Shown piece after piece: positions 26,577 through 34,110 of a stretch of 37,344 nucleotides of DNA. This DNA is from JAYQPQ01 sp038145405 (lineage in GTDB: Bacteria; Pseudomonadota; Gammaproteobacteria; Pseudomonadales; GM7GCV1). Under the pieces are notes generated by a model. That model ran no database searches. It had not been told where the DNA came from and saw nothing but the letters and a program-made list of their open reading frames with translations. Every line of letters begins with the position of its first letter. Position 1 is the stretch's first letter. The DNA lies in NCBI GenBank assembly GCA_038145405.1, contig JAYQPQ010000009.1:1-37344 (forward strand), written 5' to 3'. Made by a program: the position numbers and the translations under genes.

Positions 26577-26762
26577 GAGGGCATTTTTGCACCTGGCCCC
26601 TGCAGAAGCCAGTGGCCTGCATTTGGAGCATCCCGTTAGGTAGCCTTCTTTACTCGCCCGAAGCCCTCAATCGGCTATCGGCATGCCGTGATGCTCTGCA
26701 ACTGCGTTTATGCGCAACGGTTATTGATCTGGGGATATGGAGAGACGACGGAGGATTTGAGC

Positions 26763-28157
26763 TCAATCCGGCAACATAACGGCATCCGTAACCTGCCAGA
26801 TTTTCCCGTTCGCCTTGGACATCAGATAAATTTCTTCACCCGCCAGATCGGTGCCAAAGCGCAGATCAACGCGCGGTGCTCCGCCCGCCAAATCCACCAT
26901 GGTCACCGCATTGCCGGCGGCATCGCGCAGCTGGAATTCGAAGACTTCAGCCGGTGGGCCACCGCGCTGTAGATCGGCGATTTCGACGAAGCGTGGAAAG
27001 CCGTTGCGGATATCGCCGAGGATAAATTTTCCCTGCAGAACTGGCAGGGATGCACCTCGATAGGCCATGCCTGCGAGGATGGCATTACCCGAGCCATGGT
27101 CGTACATGGCTGCCGGATAGACAAAGCCATACTCGGCGTCGTTGGCTGGCAGCGGGTAGACCTGGGTTGGCGTCGTCTTGTCGAACAGGAAGGGCCCTTC
27201 GCGCAGGTTCCAGCCCAGGTTGTCGCCGGCCTGCAGTTCATACAGCCCTTCGATGGTGGATTCGCCCAGCATGCCGACATACATCTTGCCGGTGGCGCTG
27301 TCCCAGACAAAGCGGTGCGGGTTGCGCATGCCATAGGCGAAGATCTCGCCCAGTGCCTGAGGCTGTCCAGCAAAGGGATTGTTGGCGGGAATACCGTACT
27401 GGCCGTTGGCGGAGTTGTTGCCCTGTGGGTCGATGCGCAGGATCTTGCCGTGAGGCATGGACAGATTCTGTGGCGCGTCGGTCCAGTTCGGCACACGCTC
27501 GGATTCGCCCATGGCGATATAAAGCAGGCCATAGTCGGAGTCGCCGGGTTGCGCCGTGGTATTAAAGCCAAGCTGCTGCATGCCGTGGTTGGTCATCTGC
27601 AAACCGATGCGCAGCAGCTCGCGGTGATTACCGGAAAAGCGGTTGTCAGCCGGGTTGTTCATCTTCCATTCGGTCACCACGCCTTGCAGCAGGGTGTCAC
27701 CGGGGTAGGGCATGTCGGGCGTTAGGGTGGTCAAGGCCTCGCCGCCTTCCGAGTGCGCGGTATAGAAGAGGCCGTTGCTGGCGAAGTCGGGGTGAAAAGC
27801 CAGGTAGGCTAGGCCGGAACCAATTCCCGGCTCAAGCACAAAATGCGGGAATTCGTCGGCCATATCGAGAAACTCGACCGGCTGACGATCGACAATTAGC
27901 CAGGCCTTGCCATTGAGGTCAGCCACTGCCAGACGGCCGCTGCCATCGGGAATTTCCTCCAGCGAAATAATGCGCGCAGCGGCGACGGGCGGGGCGGCCG
28001 AGGCAGGGATGGTAGCGAACTCCTCTAGTACCAGCGTCAGGTTGGAGGGGGTTGGGTCGGCTACGGGATCGGGCAGCGCAGTTTGCGCCAGGGGTTTGCC
28101 TGCCAAAGCCAGCGCAAACACCACAGTGCAGGCCAGCGCCAAATTCTCGGTTCGCAT
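26763..28157 (-). CDS. Exported PQQ-dependent sugar dehydrogenase (GSDH family)
   Basis: A 464-residue exported protein. The signal peptide is residues 1-25 (ending KPLAQ). The rest is a six-bladed propeller of the glucose/sorbosone dehydrogenase (GSDH) family, related to soluble aldose dehydrogenases. Recognisable blocks are EPGIGSGLAYLAFHPDFASNGLFYTAHS, MSMPHGKILRIDPQGNN-like (LSMPHGKILRIDP), and FAYGMRNPHRFVWDSATGKMYVGMLGE. Family members oxidise sugars with PQQ or an unknown acceptor; the substrate here cannot be told. AGAGGGG 5 nt before ATG 28157 supports the start. It is divergent from the AHSA1 remnant and unlinked in function to the moa genes beside it. Confidence 0.85.
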   Translation of the reverse strand: MRTENLALACTVVFALALAGKPLAQTALPDPVADPTPSNLTLVLEEFATIPASAAPPVAAARIISLEEIPDGSGRLAVADLNGKAWLIVDRQPVEFLDMADEFPHFVLEPGIGSGLAYLAFHPDFASNGLFYTAHSEGGEALTTLTPDMPYPGDTLLQGVVTEWKMNNPADNRFSGNHRELLRIGLQMTNHGMQQLGFNTTAQPGDSDYGLLYIAMGESERVPNWTDAPQNLSMPHGKILRIDPQGNNSANGQYGIPANNPFAGQPQALGEIFAYGMRNPHRFVWDSATGKMYVGMLGESTIEGLYELQAGDNLGWNLREGPFLFDKTTPTQVYPLPANDAEYGFVYPAAMYDHGSGNAILAGMAYRGASLPVLQGKFILGDIRNGFPRFVEIADLQRGGPPAEVFEFQLRDAAGNAVTMVDLAGGAPRVDLRFGTDLAGEEIYLMSKANGKIWQVTDAVMLPD

Positions 28158-28302
28158 GTCTACCCCTCTTTGACGGATCGTTATTGTGGATCAAATCATA
28201 ATCAATTAGCTGCCGCGGCGGGGCGGATTTCTGCTTTTCTGCGGGCGCTGACAGGTGATAATGCCGCCCTTTCATCCACCGGCCTTATCCCCGAGAAAAA
28301 TC

Positions 28303-28462
28303 ATGTCTGCTGGAGCCCGCCGCTGCCGGTTGTCGCTACACCGCCGTGGCCCGTCACCGCGACGAGGGCGACAACAAGCGGCATGCGGATATGGGCTTCC
28401 AGGAGGGCTGGGGCACCGTGCTCGACCAGCTGGTTGAGCATATGAAAGCGGTGACTCACTAA
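28303..28462 (+). pseudogene. AHSA1/SRPBCC-domain protein remnant
   Basis: Frame two from about 28307 to the TAA at 28460-28462 encodes GCRYTAVARHRDE followed by KRHADMGFQEGWGTVLDQLV, an unmistakable C-terminus of AHSA1 (activator of Hsp90 ATPase-like) SRPBCC proteins. Roughly the first 100 residues of the domain are missing and no in-frame start exists. An ATG at 28303, preceded by GAGAAAA, begins another frame (MSAGARRC...), as if an internal deletion joined the old start to the last 50 codons out of frame. The rest of 28158-28611 shows no gene. Confidence 0.75.
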
Positions 28463-28611
28463 CCTTTATCCTTAGCTATATTGAGATAGTGCCGCTCTTT
28501 GGTTGCCGAATTGTGCGATAGTAAAAATCTTGTTTACTCCTGACCTCGACTAGCCACTAATTGCGCGCCGATACACCAGATCGAGGCCCGAGGTGGGCGC
28601 AGCCCTGGAGC

Positions 28612-28640
28612 TTGGTGTTTTCACAACTGCGCGCTATCAT
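28612..28640 (+). promoter_or_regulatory. Promoter of the Ala-rich lipoprotein gene
   Basis: TTGGTG (28612-28617), a 17-nt spacer and TATCAT (28635-28640) form a plausible sigma-70 promoter, with transcription starting near 28647 and a leader of about 22 nt that includes CAGGAG. Confidence 0.55.
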
Positions 28641-28668
28641 TGCATTGTTAATTTGTCAGGAGTTTGTT

Positions 28669-28938
28669 ATGAACACCCGTTTGTTGTTGATCGCATTGAG
28701 CTGTGTAGGTTTGTTGAGTGCCTGTTCCGAGCCAGCCGAAGAAGTGGCGGCCCCTGCTGCAGTGGACAGCGTCATGGAACAACCAGTGGAAGAAGCCGCC
28801 GAAGCCGGTGAAGCTGCGGTAGATGCCGCTGCCGACGCCATGGCCGATATGGCCGCTGAAATGGAAGCCGCTGCCGCCGAAGCTGCGGATGCCATGGGCG
28901 ACATGATGGAAGCCCCTGCAGTACCAGCCAATCAGTAA
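28669..28938 (+). CDS. Small Ala/Glu-rich lipoprotein
   Basis: An 89-residue predicted lipoprotein. The signal peptide ends in a clear lipobox, LLSAC, with the lipidated cysteine at C19. The mature part is almost only Ala, Glu, Asp and Met (EEAAEAGEAAVDAAADAMADMAAEMEAAAAEAAD), expected to form an amphipathic or coiled-coil helix. I do not recognise a family beyond low-complexity Ala-rich lipoproteins. CAGGAG 6 nt before ATG 28669 fixes the start; the frame extends to 28561 without a signal. It has its own promoter and a strong terminator, so it is a single-gene transcript. Confidence 0.82.
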   Translation: MNTRLLLIALSCVGLLSACSEPAEEVAAPAAVDSVMEQPVEEAAEAGEAAVDAAADAMADMAAEMEAAAAEAADAMGDMMEAPAVPANQ

Positions 28939-28952
28939 TAGCTGAGGTTTGG

Positions 28953-28991
28953 AAAAGCCCCCGCGGCCAGCGCCCTGGGGGCTTTTTTTTT
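28953..28991. terminator. Bidirectional terminator between the small lipoprotein and srkA
   Basis: AGCCCCC (28956-28962) pairs with GGGGGCT (28977-28983); the loop region can form further GC pairs. Nine T follow on the plus strand (28983-28991) and four A precede it (T on the minus strand), so it can serve both convergent genes. Confidence 0.85.
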
Positions 28992-29000
28992 ATGCGCGTG

Positions 29001-29990
29001 TCAGGGCGCCAGTTGCAGCGGCGGTTCCTGCAGCAGGGCGAACTGTTCGCGCAGCTCGAGGATGTGCTCGCCCCAGTAACGCTCGGTGTTGAACCAGGGG
29101 AAGTGGCGCGGGAAGGCCGGATCGTCCCAGCGCCGCGCCAGCCAGGCGCAGTGGTGCAGCATGCGCAGGGTGCGCAGGCTTTCCACCAGCTGCAATTCGC
29201 GCGGTTCAAAAACATGGAACATGGCATAGCCTTCCACCAGCTCCTGCAGCTGAATCAACTGCTCGTGGCGCTCTCCGGAAAGAAACATCCACAGATCCTG
29301 AATGGCAGGTGCCATGCGGACATCGTCAAAATCGACAAAGTGCGGTGCATCGTCGCGCCACAGAATATTGCCGATATGGCAATCGGCATGACAGCGAATC
29401 CAGCGCACATCGGCACTGTCGGCAAAGCGCTGCTGGACCAGCTTGAGAATATCGCGCCCCAGGCTGATGTAGGCCGGGCGCAATCCAGATGGCACTAGGC
29501 GTAGGGCGGTATCCAGGCTCTCTTCACCGTAGCTTTGCCAGGTGAGACTGGGACGATGCTGAAAGGAGTCAGCCTGGCCGACCCGGTGCATGCGCCCCAG
29601 GCACTGCCCCAAGGTGTAGAGGTTATCGAGGTTGTCCAGTTCGGGTGCTCGGCCACCCTTGCGCGGGAATAGGCTGAAACGCATGGCCTCGTAGTGCAGC
29701 AGGCTGTCGCCCTGGGCATTGCGCAAAGGCGCCACAACCGGCAGCTCCTGCTCAGCCAGCTCAAAGACGAAGTCGTGCTCCTCCTGAATTTGCGCATTGC
29801 TCCAGCGCTGCGGCCGATAGAACTTGGCTACCAGTGGCTCCTCTCCCTCGATACCCACCTGATAAACGCGGTTTTCGTAGCTGTTCAGCGCTAGCATGCG
29901 CCCATCCACCAGATAGCCCTGGGATTCGATAGCAGCCAGCACGAAGTCGGGTGTCAGGCCGTCGAAGGGATGTGCGGTTATGGCTGACAT
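29001..29990 (-). CDS. srkA: SrkA (YihE/RdoA) stress-response kinase
   Basis: A cytoplasmic Ser/Thr kinase of the aminoglycoside-phosphotransferase fold; in Escherichia coli it is part of the Cpx envelope-stress response and protects from stress-induced death. The 329-residue protein (E. coli 328) has LNSYENRVYQV (35-45), the catalytic loop HADCHIGN (201-208, with D203) and the metal-binding DFDD (220-223). The open frame runs upstream to 30134 through the tandem palindromes; ATG 29990 matches the family length. The Shine-Dalgarno is weak. In many gammaproteobacteria srkA precedes dsbA, which is not seen here. Confidence 0.92.
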   Translation of the reverse strand: MSAITAHPFDGLTPDFVLAAIESQGYLVDGRMLALNSYENRVYQVGIEGEEPLVAKFYRPQRWSNAQIQEEHDFVFELAEQELPVVAPLRNAQGDSLLHYEAMRFSLFPRKGGRAPELDNLDNLYTLGQCLGRMHRVGQADSFQHRPSLTWQSYGEESLDTALRLVPSGLRPAYISLGRDILKLVQQRFADSADVRWIRCHADCHIGNILWRDDAPHFVDFDDVRMAPAIQDLWMFLSGERHEQLIQLQELVEGYAMFHVFEPRELQLVESLRTLRMLHHCAWLARRWDDPAFPRHFPWFNTERYWGEHILELREQFALLQEPPLQLAP

Positions 29991-30064
29991 GGGGGCCCCG
30001 TTTTGTTCCGGGGGATTATGCGGGATAGCCGGCGCCAGAAGGGGCACATGGGAGAAATTAAATA

Positions 30065-30106
30065 TACCCGGGTAATATTGACATTTAAAAATACCCGGGT
30101 AAAAAT
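30065..30106 (+). promoter_or_regulatory. Promoter with tandem TACCCGGGTA operators, DUF2239 gene
   Basis: Two identical perfect palindromes, TACCCGGGTA, lie at 30065-30074 and 30092-30101, 27 bp apart, within an A/T-rich stretch; the matching bases extend to ATACCCGGGTAA. A consensus -35, TTGACA (30078-30083), lies between them, and the -10 (TAAAAA at 30100-30105, or AAAAAT at 30101-30106) touches the second palindrome. This is the layout of a repressor operator pair. The bound regulator is unknown, and srkA on the other strand may also be affected. Confidence 0.7.
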
Positions 30107-30132
30107 AAATCGTCCAAACAGGAAATCCCGCC

Positions 30133-30759
30133 ATGACCGCGCCAGACTATCGTCGTTCCTACACCGCCTTTCGTGGCGGCCGGCATCTGGTCACCGGAAC
30201 GCCGGATGAAGTGGCGCCGGTTATTCGTGCCACGCTGGACGCGCCTGCAGAACAGCCGCTGCAGGTGTTTGACAACGCCAGCGGCCGGTCGGTGGATCTG
30301 GATATTCAGGCCACGGAAGCGGAAATCCGCACCTATCTGAGTTATCAATCGCGCCGGTCAGAGGATAAGGCGGCCCCGGTGGCGGCCACAGCAGCGGATC
30401 GGCCACGCGGCCGCGGTCGACCCAAACTGGGCGTGGTTGCCAGGGAGGTGACCTTGTTACCGCGCCATTGGGCCTGGTTGGCCGACCAGCCGGGCGGCGC
30501 CTCGGTGGCGTTGCGCAAGCTGGTGGAAAAAGCACGCAAGGAATCGGTGGATCAGGATCAGTCGCGCCAGTCCAGTGAGCGCGCCTATCAATTCATGCTG
30601 GCTATGGGCGGGGATTTGCCCGGCTTTGAGGAAGCCATGCGCGCACTCTTTGCCGGCGATCGTATCCGCTTCGACGCGCAGATAGCCGCCTGGCCGGTGG
30701 ATATCCGCAACCATGCCTCTTGGCTCGCCTTTGGCCGGGTGCGCCTGGCAGCAAGTTAG
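30133..30759 (+). CDS. DUF2239 family protein
   Basis: A 208-residue soluble protein of the DUF2239 family, of unknown function. The conserved core spans YTAFRGGRHLVTG, VFDNASGRSVDLD, and the best-conserved block RGRGRPKLGVVAREVTLLPRHWAWLADQPGGASVALRKLVE (92-132). RGRGRP is AT-hook-like and the following helix could contact DNA, so an autoregulatory role at the palindromes upstream is conceivable (inference only). AGGAA at 30120-30124, 8 nt before ATG 30133, supports the start. It converges on moaD with an 18-bp gap. Confidence 0.85.
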   Translation: MTAPDYRRSYTAFRGGRHLVTGTPDEVAPVIRATLDAPAEQPLQVFDNASGRSVDLDIQATEAEIRTYLSYQSRRSEDKAAPVAATAADRPRGRGRPKLGVVAREVTLLPRHWAWLADQPGGASVALRKLVEKARKESVDQDQSRQSSERAYQFMLAMGGDLPGFEEAMRALFAGDRIRFDAQIAAWPVDIRNHASWLAFGRVRLAAS

Positions 30760-30777
30760 AAGCGAATGCGCGGCTTG

Positions 30778-31029
30778 TCAGCCACCGGTGACGGGCGGTA
30801 AAAAGGCGACCTCGTCGCCGTCCTGCAGCGGATGATCCCAGTCGACCAGGGTATGGTTGACCGAAATCAGGGTTTGGGGGTTGTCGAATTCGCGCGCTAG
30901 CTGTCCATGATTAACCGCTAGCTGATCTGCTAGGTTGCGCAGCTTGGTCAGTTCGCTTGTCCAGGGCAAACGCAAATCGGGTTGGTCGTGCAGGTCCCCC
31001 AAACGACCAAACAACAGAACACGGATCAT
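30778..31029 (-). CDS. moaD: MoaD, molybdopterin synthase sulfur carrier
   Basis: An 83-residue ubiquitin-like carrier that donates sulfur to precursor Z through its C-terminal thiocarboxylate, in complex with MoaE. The fold's first strand is MIRVLLFGRL. The C-terminus is DGDEVAFLPPVTGG, with the essential Gly-Gly end intact. The start overlaps the moaC stop by 4 bp (ATGA), so translation is coupled. MoeB, its activating enzyme, is encoded 4.7 kb away. Confidence 0.95.
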   Translation of the reverse strand: MIRVLLFGRLGDLHDQPDLRLPWTSELTKLRNLADQLAVNHGQLAREFDNPQTLISVNHTLVDWDHPLQDGDEVAFLPPVTGG

Positions 31030-31493
31030 TGATCGGCCATCCAGTGGCCGCTTTTACCGCCGGATTTTTCCAGCAAACGAATCGACTCGATGACGATTCC
31101 CTTGGTTTCCGACTTGCACATGTCGTAGAGGGTGAGTGCGGCTACGGACGCTGCCGCTAGGGCTTCCATCTCTACACCCGTTTTGCCCGTGCAGCGGCAA
31201 GCGGCTGTGATGCGCAAGCACTCGGGCGGCACCGGATCGATCTGCACGTCGACGCGCGACAGCGACAGCGTGTGGCACATGGGAATCAAATCGGCAGTCT
31301 TCTTGGCAGCCATGATGCCGGCGATGCGCGCGGTGGCCAGCACATCGCCCTTGGGCATTTTGGCATCGAGAATTTTTTGCAGCAGGTCCGGCGTCATGCG
31401 CACCAGGGCTTCCGCGCTGGCCTCGCGGACAGTCTCGGTCTTGTCCGAGATATCCACCATGTGCGCTTCGCCGCGCGGATTGAGGTGGCGCAT
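31026..31493 (-). CDS. moaC: MoaC, cyclic pyranopterin monophosphate synthase
   Basis: Converts the MoaA product, 3',8-cyclo-7,8-dihydro-GTP, to cyclic pyranopterin monophosphate (precursor Z). The 155-residue protein has every family block: LNPRGEAHMVDIS (4-16), KGDVLATARIAGIMAAKKT (48-66), PMCHTLSLSRVDV (71-83), KTGVEMEALAAASVAALTLYDMCK (104-127). The start at 31493 keeps the conserved N-terminus and lies 3 bp after the entericidin stop. The MoaA partner gene is not in the window. Confidence 0.96.
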   Translation of the reverse strand: MRHLNPRGEAHMVDISDKTETVREASAEALVRMTPDLLQKILDAKMPKGDVLATARIAGIMAAKKTADLIPMCHTLSLSRVDVQIDPVPPECLRITAACRCTGKTGVEMEALAAASVAALTLYDMCKSETKGIVIESIRLLEKSGGKSGHWMADQ

Positions 31494-31496
31494 AAC

Positions 31497-31637
31497 CTAC
31501 TCGCTGCGGTCGGCCGCTTCCTGAATGGCGCCGCCGGCGCGTTGAATGTCTTCGCCAAGGCCCTGCATGGTGTTGCAGGCAGTCAGCGCGAGCGCTAGAC
31601 AGATCAGGGTCAGGCTGTGGCAAATGAGCTTGTTCAT
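31497..31637 (-). CDS. Entericidin A/B family small lipoprotein
   Basis: A 46-residue lipoprotein starting at ATG 31637 and ending TAG at 31497. The signal peptide MNKLICHSLTLICLALALTA is followed by lipobox cysteine C21, and the mature part NTMQGLGEDIQRAGGAIQEAADR is the classic entericidin helix (N-T-x-x-G-x-G-x-D-I-x-x-x-G). Entericidins are small outer-membrane-associated lipoproteins reported to affect envelope integrity in stationary phase; the E. coli pair is described as a toxin/antidote, and single copies as here are of unclear role. It stands 3 bp upstream of moaC on the same strand, an unusual linkage; the 70 bp upstream carries a possible TAAAAT -10 near 31677. Confidence 0.85.
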   Translation of the reverse strand: MNKLICHSLTLICLALALTACNTMQGLGEDIQRAGGAIQEAADRSE

Positions 31638-31707
31638 GATTCCAGACTCAAAATTTGAAAACGGGACTGCATTTTAACTGCGAACCCCGCTTTCAGTTAG
31701 CCCCCGA

Positions 31708-32631
31708 TTAATCCGAGGGGGGTTGACCGCGGCTCGTCAGCCGACGCGCCGTAAGAATCATGTTGGGCTTGTCGTCCAGATAATTCAGGTAGGCCTGACC
31801 GCCGTCCCAGAGCAGGTTCTGGTTCAGCCCATCGCTGGGGTCGCCCACCGACTTAAAGCTTTGCACCACCGCCATGCCTTGAATCACCTGGCCAAAGACG
31901 GCGAAGCCATATTGCGGCCTGGCCAATTCATTATTGTTGGCGTAGTTGATAAAAACCTGGGTGGAAGCTGTGTCGGGGCCCGCCTTGGCGAAGGCCAGCG
32001 TGCCGGGCTCAAAGGCGAAGCGGCTTGGGTCGTCGGCGAATTTTTCGTAGCGCCATTGCCTGTAGTCCGGGCGCCAGTTGATGCCAAATTGCGCAATAAA
32101 GCCGGTCACAACGCGCGAGACTGGAATCTTGTCGTAGTAGCCGATCTCGACCAGATGCAAAAAGCGCTCAGCGGCATTGGGCGCAGCCTGGGGATAGACC
32201 GCTATCACAAAGTCGCCGACCTCGGTGGTGAACTGCACGAGCTCTGGCACGCCGGGGTCGGGCGCAGCTTCCGTTAGTCCCGGCAGAGGTTGCAGGGGCG
32301 GCACATCGCTCAGGGGTGTCAGGTCAGCCTCGACTAAGACTGGCACCTGTTCATTCTGGCTGCCGGCGGAGACCGCTATGACAGCCGTTGCCGACGCGGG
32401 GGTACTCGACTCAGCTGCTGCGGCATCCGCAGCGGGTTCTTCCCTAACGGCGGCAGGTTCGGCGTCAGCGCCGGATTCAGCAGGGATCGCGCTAAGGTTC
32501 GGGTCTATCTCGACCTGCACTGAATCGCCCGCAGCGTCGGGCACTGCCGCAGGCTGGGATGGTTCAGCGGAGCGATCGCAGCCAGCAAGCAGCAGCGCGC
32601 ACAGGCAGAGCAGGGAAGGGGATAACTTCAT
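31708..32631 (-). CDS. Lipoprotein cyclophilin-type peptidyl-prolyl isomerase
   Basis: A 307-residue lipoprotein. The signal peptide ends in lipobox LLAGC (C18). Residues about 20-130 are a low-complexity Ala/Pro/Glu/Ser linker, likely disordered. The cyclophilin domain (about 133-300) starts VQFTTEVGDFVIAVYPQAAP and holds the catalytic arginine and glutamine in VSRVVTGFIAQFGI, then GTLAFAKAGPDTASTQVFINYANN and YGFAVFGQVIQGM. It would catalyse proline isomerisation at the membrane in the periplasm. ATG 32631 is chosen for the signal peptide; a TTG at 32643 is possible. No good Shine-Dalgarno is visible. Confidence 0.88.
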   Translation of the reverse strand: MKLSPSLLCLCALLLAGCDRSAEPSQPAAVPDAAGDSVQVEIDPNLSAIPAESGADAEPAAVREEPAADAAAAESSTPASATAVIAVSAGSQNEQVPVLVEADLTPLSDVPPLQPLPGLTEAAPDPGVPELVQFTTEVGDFVIAVYPQAAPNAAERFLHLVEIGYYDKIPVSRVVTGFIAQFGINWRPDYRQWRYEKFADDPSRFAFEPGTLAFAKAGPDTASTQVFINYANNNELARPQYGFAVFGQVIQGMAVVQSFKSVGDPSDGLNQNLLWDGGQAYLNYLDDKPNMILTARRLTSRGQPPSD

Positions 32632-32650
32632 GGGTTGCCACAAAAGGAGC

Positions 32651-32669
32651 CGGAGTCCGCTGGACTCCG
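32651..32669 (-). terminator. Hairpin after pntB, possible terminator
   Basis: A perfect 8-bp stem with a 3-nt loop (CGGAGTCC/GGACTCCG) follows the pntB stop by 13 nt. Reading the minus strand, GCTCCTTTTG follows, a poor T-run, so termination may be partial or this may act as an mRNA 3' stabiliser. The next gene starts only 20 bp further. Confidence 0.4.
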
Positions 32670-32682
32670 ACTGCCGCGAGGA

Positions 32683-34107
32683 TTAAGCCAGCGCCTTGAT
32701 ATTGGCGATCAGTTCGGCCGCCACCTTCTGACCATCGCCGTAGAGCATACGGGTGTTGTCCGCATAGAACAGGGCGTTCTCGATACCGGAGAAGCCGCGG
32801 CCCTGACCGCGCTTGATGACGATACAGTTTTTGGCTTCCTCGGCGTTGAGGATGGGCATGCCGTAGATGGGACTATCCGGGTTGTTTTTGGCATCCGGGT
32901 TGACCACGTCGTTGGCGCCGATCACCAGGCACACGTCGGTGTTGGCGAATTCCTCGTTGATCTCATCCAGATCCTGAATGATGTCGTAGGGCACGCCGGC
33001 TTCGGCCAGCAGCACGTTCATGTGGCCGGGCATACGACCTGCCACCGGGTGAATGGCAAATTTCACCTTGACGTTGTTTTCCAGCAGCAATTGGGTGAGT
33101 TCCCAAATCTTGTGCTGGGCCTGGGCCACCGCCATACCGTAACCGGGCACGATGATGACGCGCTCGGCATAGGCCATCATCACCGCCACATCCTGGGGTT
33201 CGATGGCTTTCATGGAGCCAGTCACTTCGGTCTGGGCTCCGGAGCCACCACTGCCGAAGTTGGAGAACAGCACATTGGCCAGCGAACGGTTCATGGCCTT
33301 GGCCATCAACTGCGTCAGCAGGGTACCGGCGGAACCCACCACAATACCGGCAATCATCATGGCGGCATTGCCGAGCACGAACCCCTCAAAGCCCACAGCC
33401 AGGCCGGTGAGGGCGTTGTAAAGGGAGATCACCACCGGCATATCGGCGCCGCCTATGGGCACCGTCATCAGCACGCCAAAGATCAGGGCGAGCACAAAAA
33501 AGGCTATCAGAATATTGGTGGAGAAGTGGGCGTCGGTAATCAGGCGCGTGCCCTCGGCCAGATCCACCGACATCATCATCCACACGCCCAGACCGAGCGT
33601 GATCAGGAACACGGCGCCGTTAAAGAAGCGCTGGCCGGCAAAGCGAATCACGCCGGTCATCCAGCCTTGCAGCTTTGCAAAGGCGACCAGTGAACCGGAG
33701 AAGGCGATGGCACCAATCAGGGCGCCCAGCACCGCCAGCACATGCACTTCCAGCAGATGGCTGGTTGCCGAGGTGTGACCGGCAATCTTGAACAGCTCGA
33801 TAGCGGCAATCGCCGCAGCGGCGCCGCCACCCATGCCGTTGTAGAGCGCGATCATCTGCGGCATATCGGTCATGGCGACGCGTTTGCCGGTCCACCAAGC
33901 CAGGATAGAGCCGGTGACGATGGCCACAATCATCAGGCCGTAGTTGCCCAGGCCCGGATAGGCAAAGGTCACCAGGGTGGCGATGAGCATACCGATGCCG
34001 GCCCAGATGATTCCCTGGCGCGCCGTTTTCGGCGACGACATGCGCTTGAGGCCGATAATAAAGAGGGCGGCAGCGACGAAGTAGGAGGCTTGGATCAGGA
34101 AACCCAC
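32683..34107 (-). CDS. pntB: PntB, NAD(P) transhydrogenase beta subunit
   Basis: Membrane and NADP(H)-binding subunit of the proton-translocating transhydrogenase, which makes NADPH from NADH using proton motive force. The 474-residue protein has about nine membrane helices (domain II) then the NADP(H) domain III (about 295-474), with VIIVPGYGMAVAQAQHKIWEL, GRMPGHMNVLLAEAGVPYD and DVCLVIGANDVVNP. The start is GTG at 34107, supported by AAGGAGGG 9 nt upstream, which overlaps the pntAB end. It is the last gene of pntAA-pntAB-pntB. Confidence 0.96.
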   Translation of the reverse strand: MGFLIQASYFVAAALFIIGLKRMSSPKTARQGIIWAGIGMLIATLVTFAYPGLGNYGLMIVAIVTGSILAWWTGKRVAMTDMPQMIALYNGMGGGAAAAIAAIELFKIAGHTSATSHLLEVHVLAVLGALIGAIAFSGSLVAFAKLQGWMTGVIRFAGQRFFNGAVFLITLGLGVWMMMSVDLAEGTRLITDAHFSTNILIAFFVLALIFGVLMTVPIGGADMPVVISLYNALTGLAVGFEGFVLGNAAMMIAGIVVGSAGTLLTQLMAKAMNRSLANVLFSNFGSGGSGAQTEVTGSMKAIEPQDVAVMMAYAERVIIVPGYGMAVAQAQHKIWELTQLLLENNVKVKFAIHPVAGRMPGHMNVLLAEAGVPYDIIQDLDEINEEFANTDVCLVIGANDVVNPDAKNNPDSPIYGMPILNAEEAKNCIVIKRGQGRGFSGIENALFYADNTRMLYGDGQKVAAELIANIKALA

Positions 34108-34110
34108 GTC

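Noticed and set aside
26577..26762. Molybdenum-cofactor riboswitch upstream of moaE
   Set aside because: I could not find the conserved riboswitch core in the minus-strand leader.
28083..28445. A 120-codon plus-strand open frame over the start of the sugar dehydrogenase gene
   Set aside because: It is antisense to the GSDH signal peptide at its start and reads the AHSA1 remnant in the wrong frame; no family match is seen.
29991..30134. N-terminal extension of srkA
   Set aside because: The extra residues just translate the two TACCCGGGTA repeats, and the family begins at ATG 29990.
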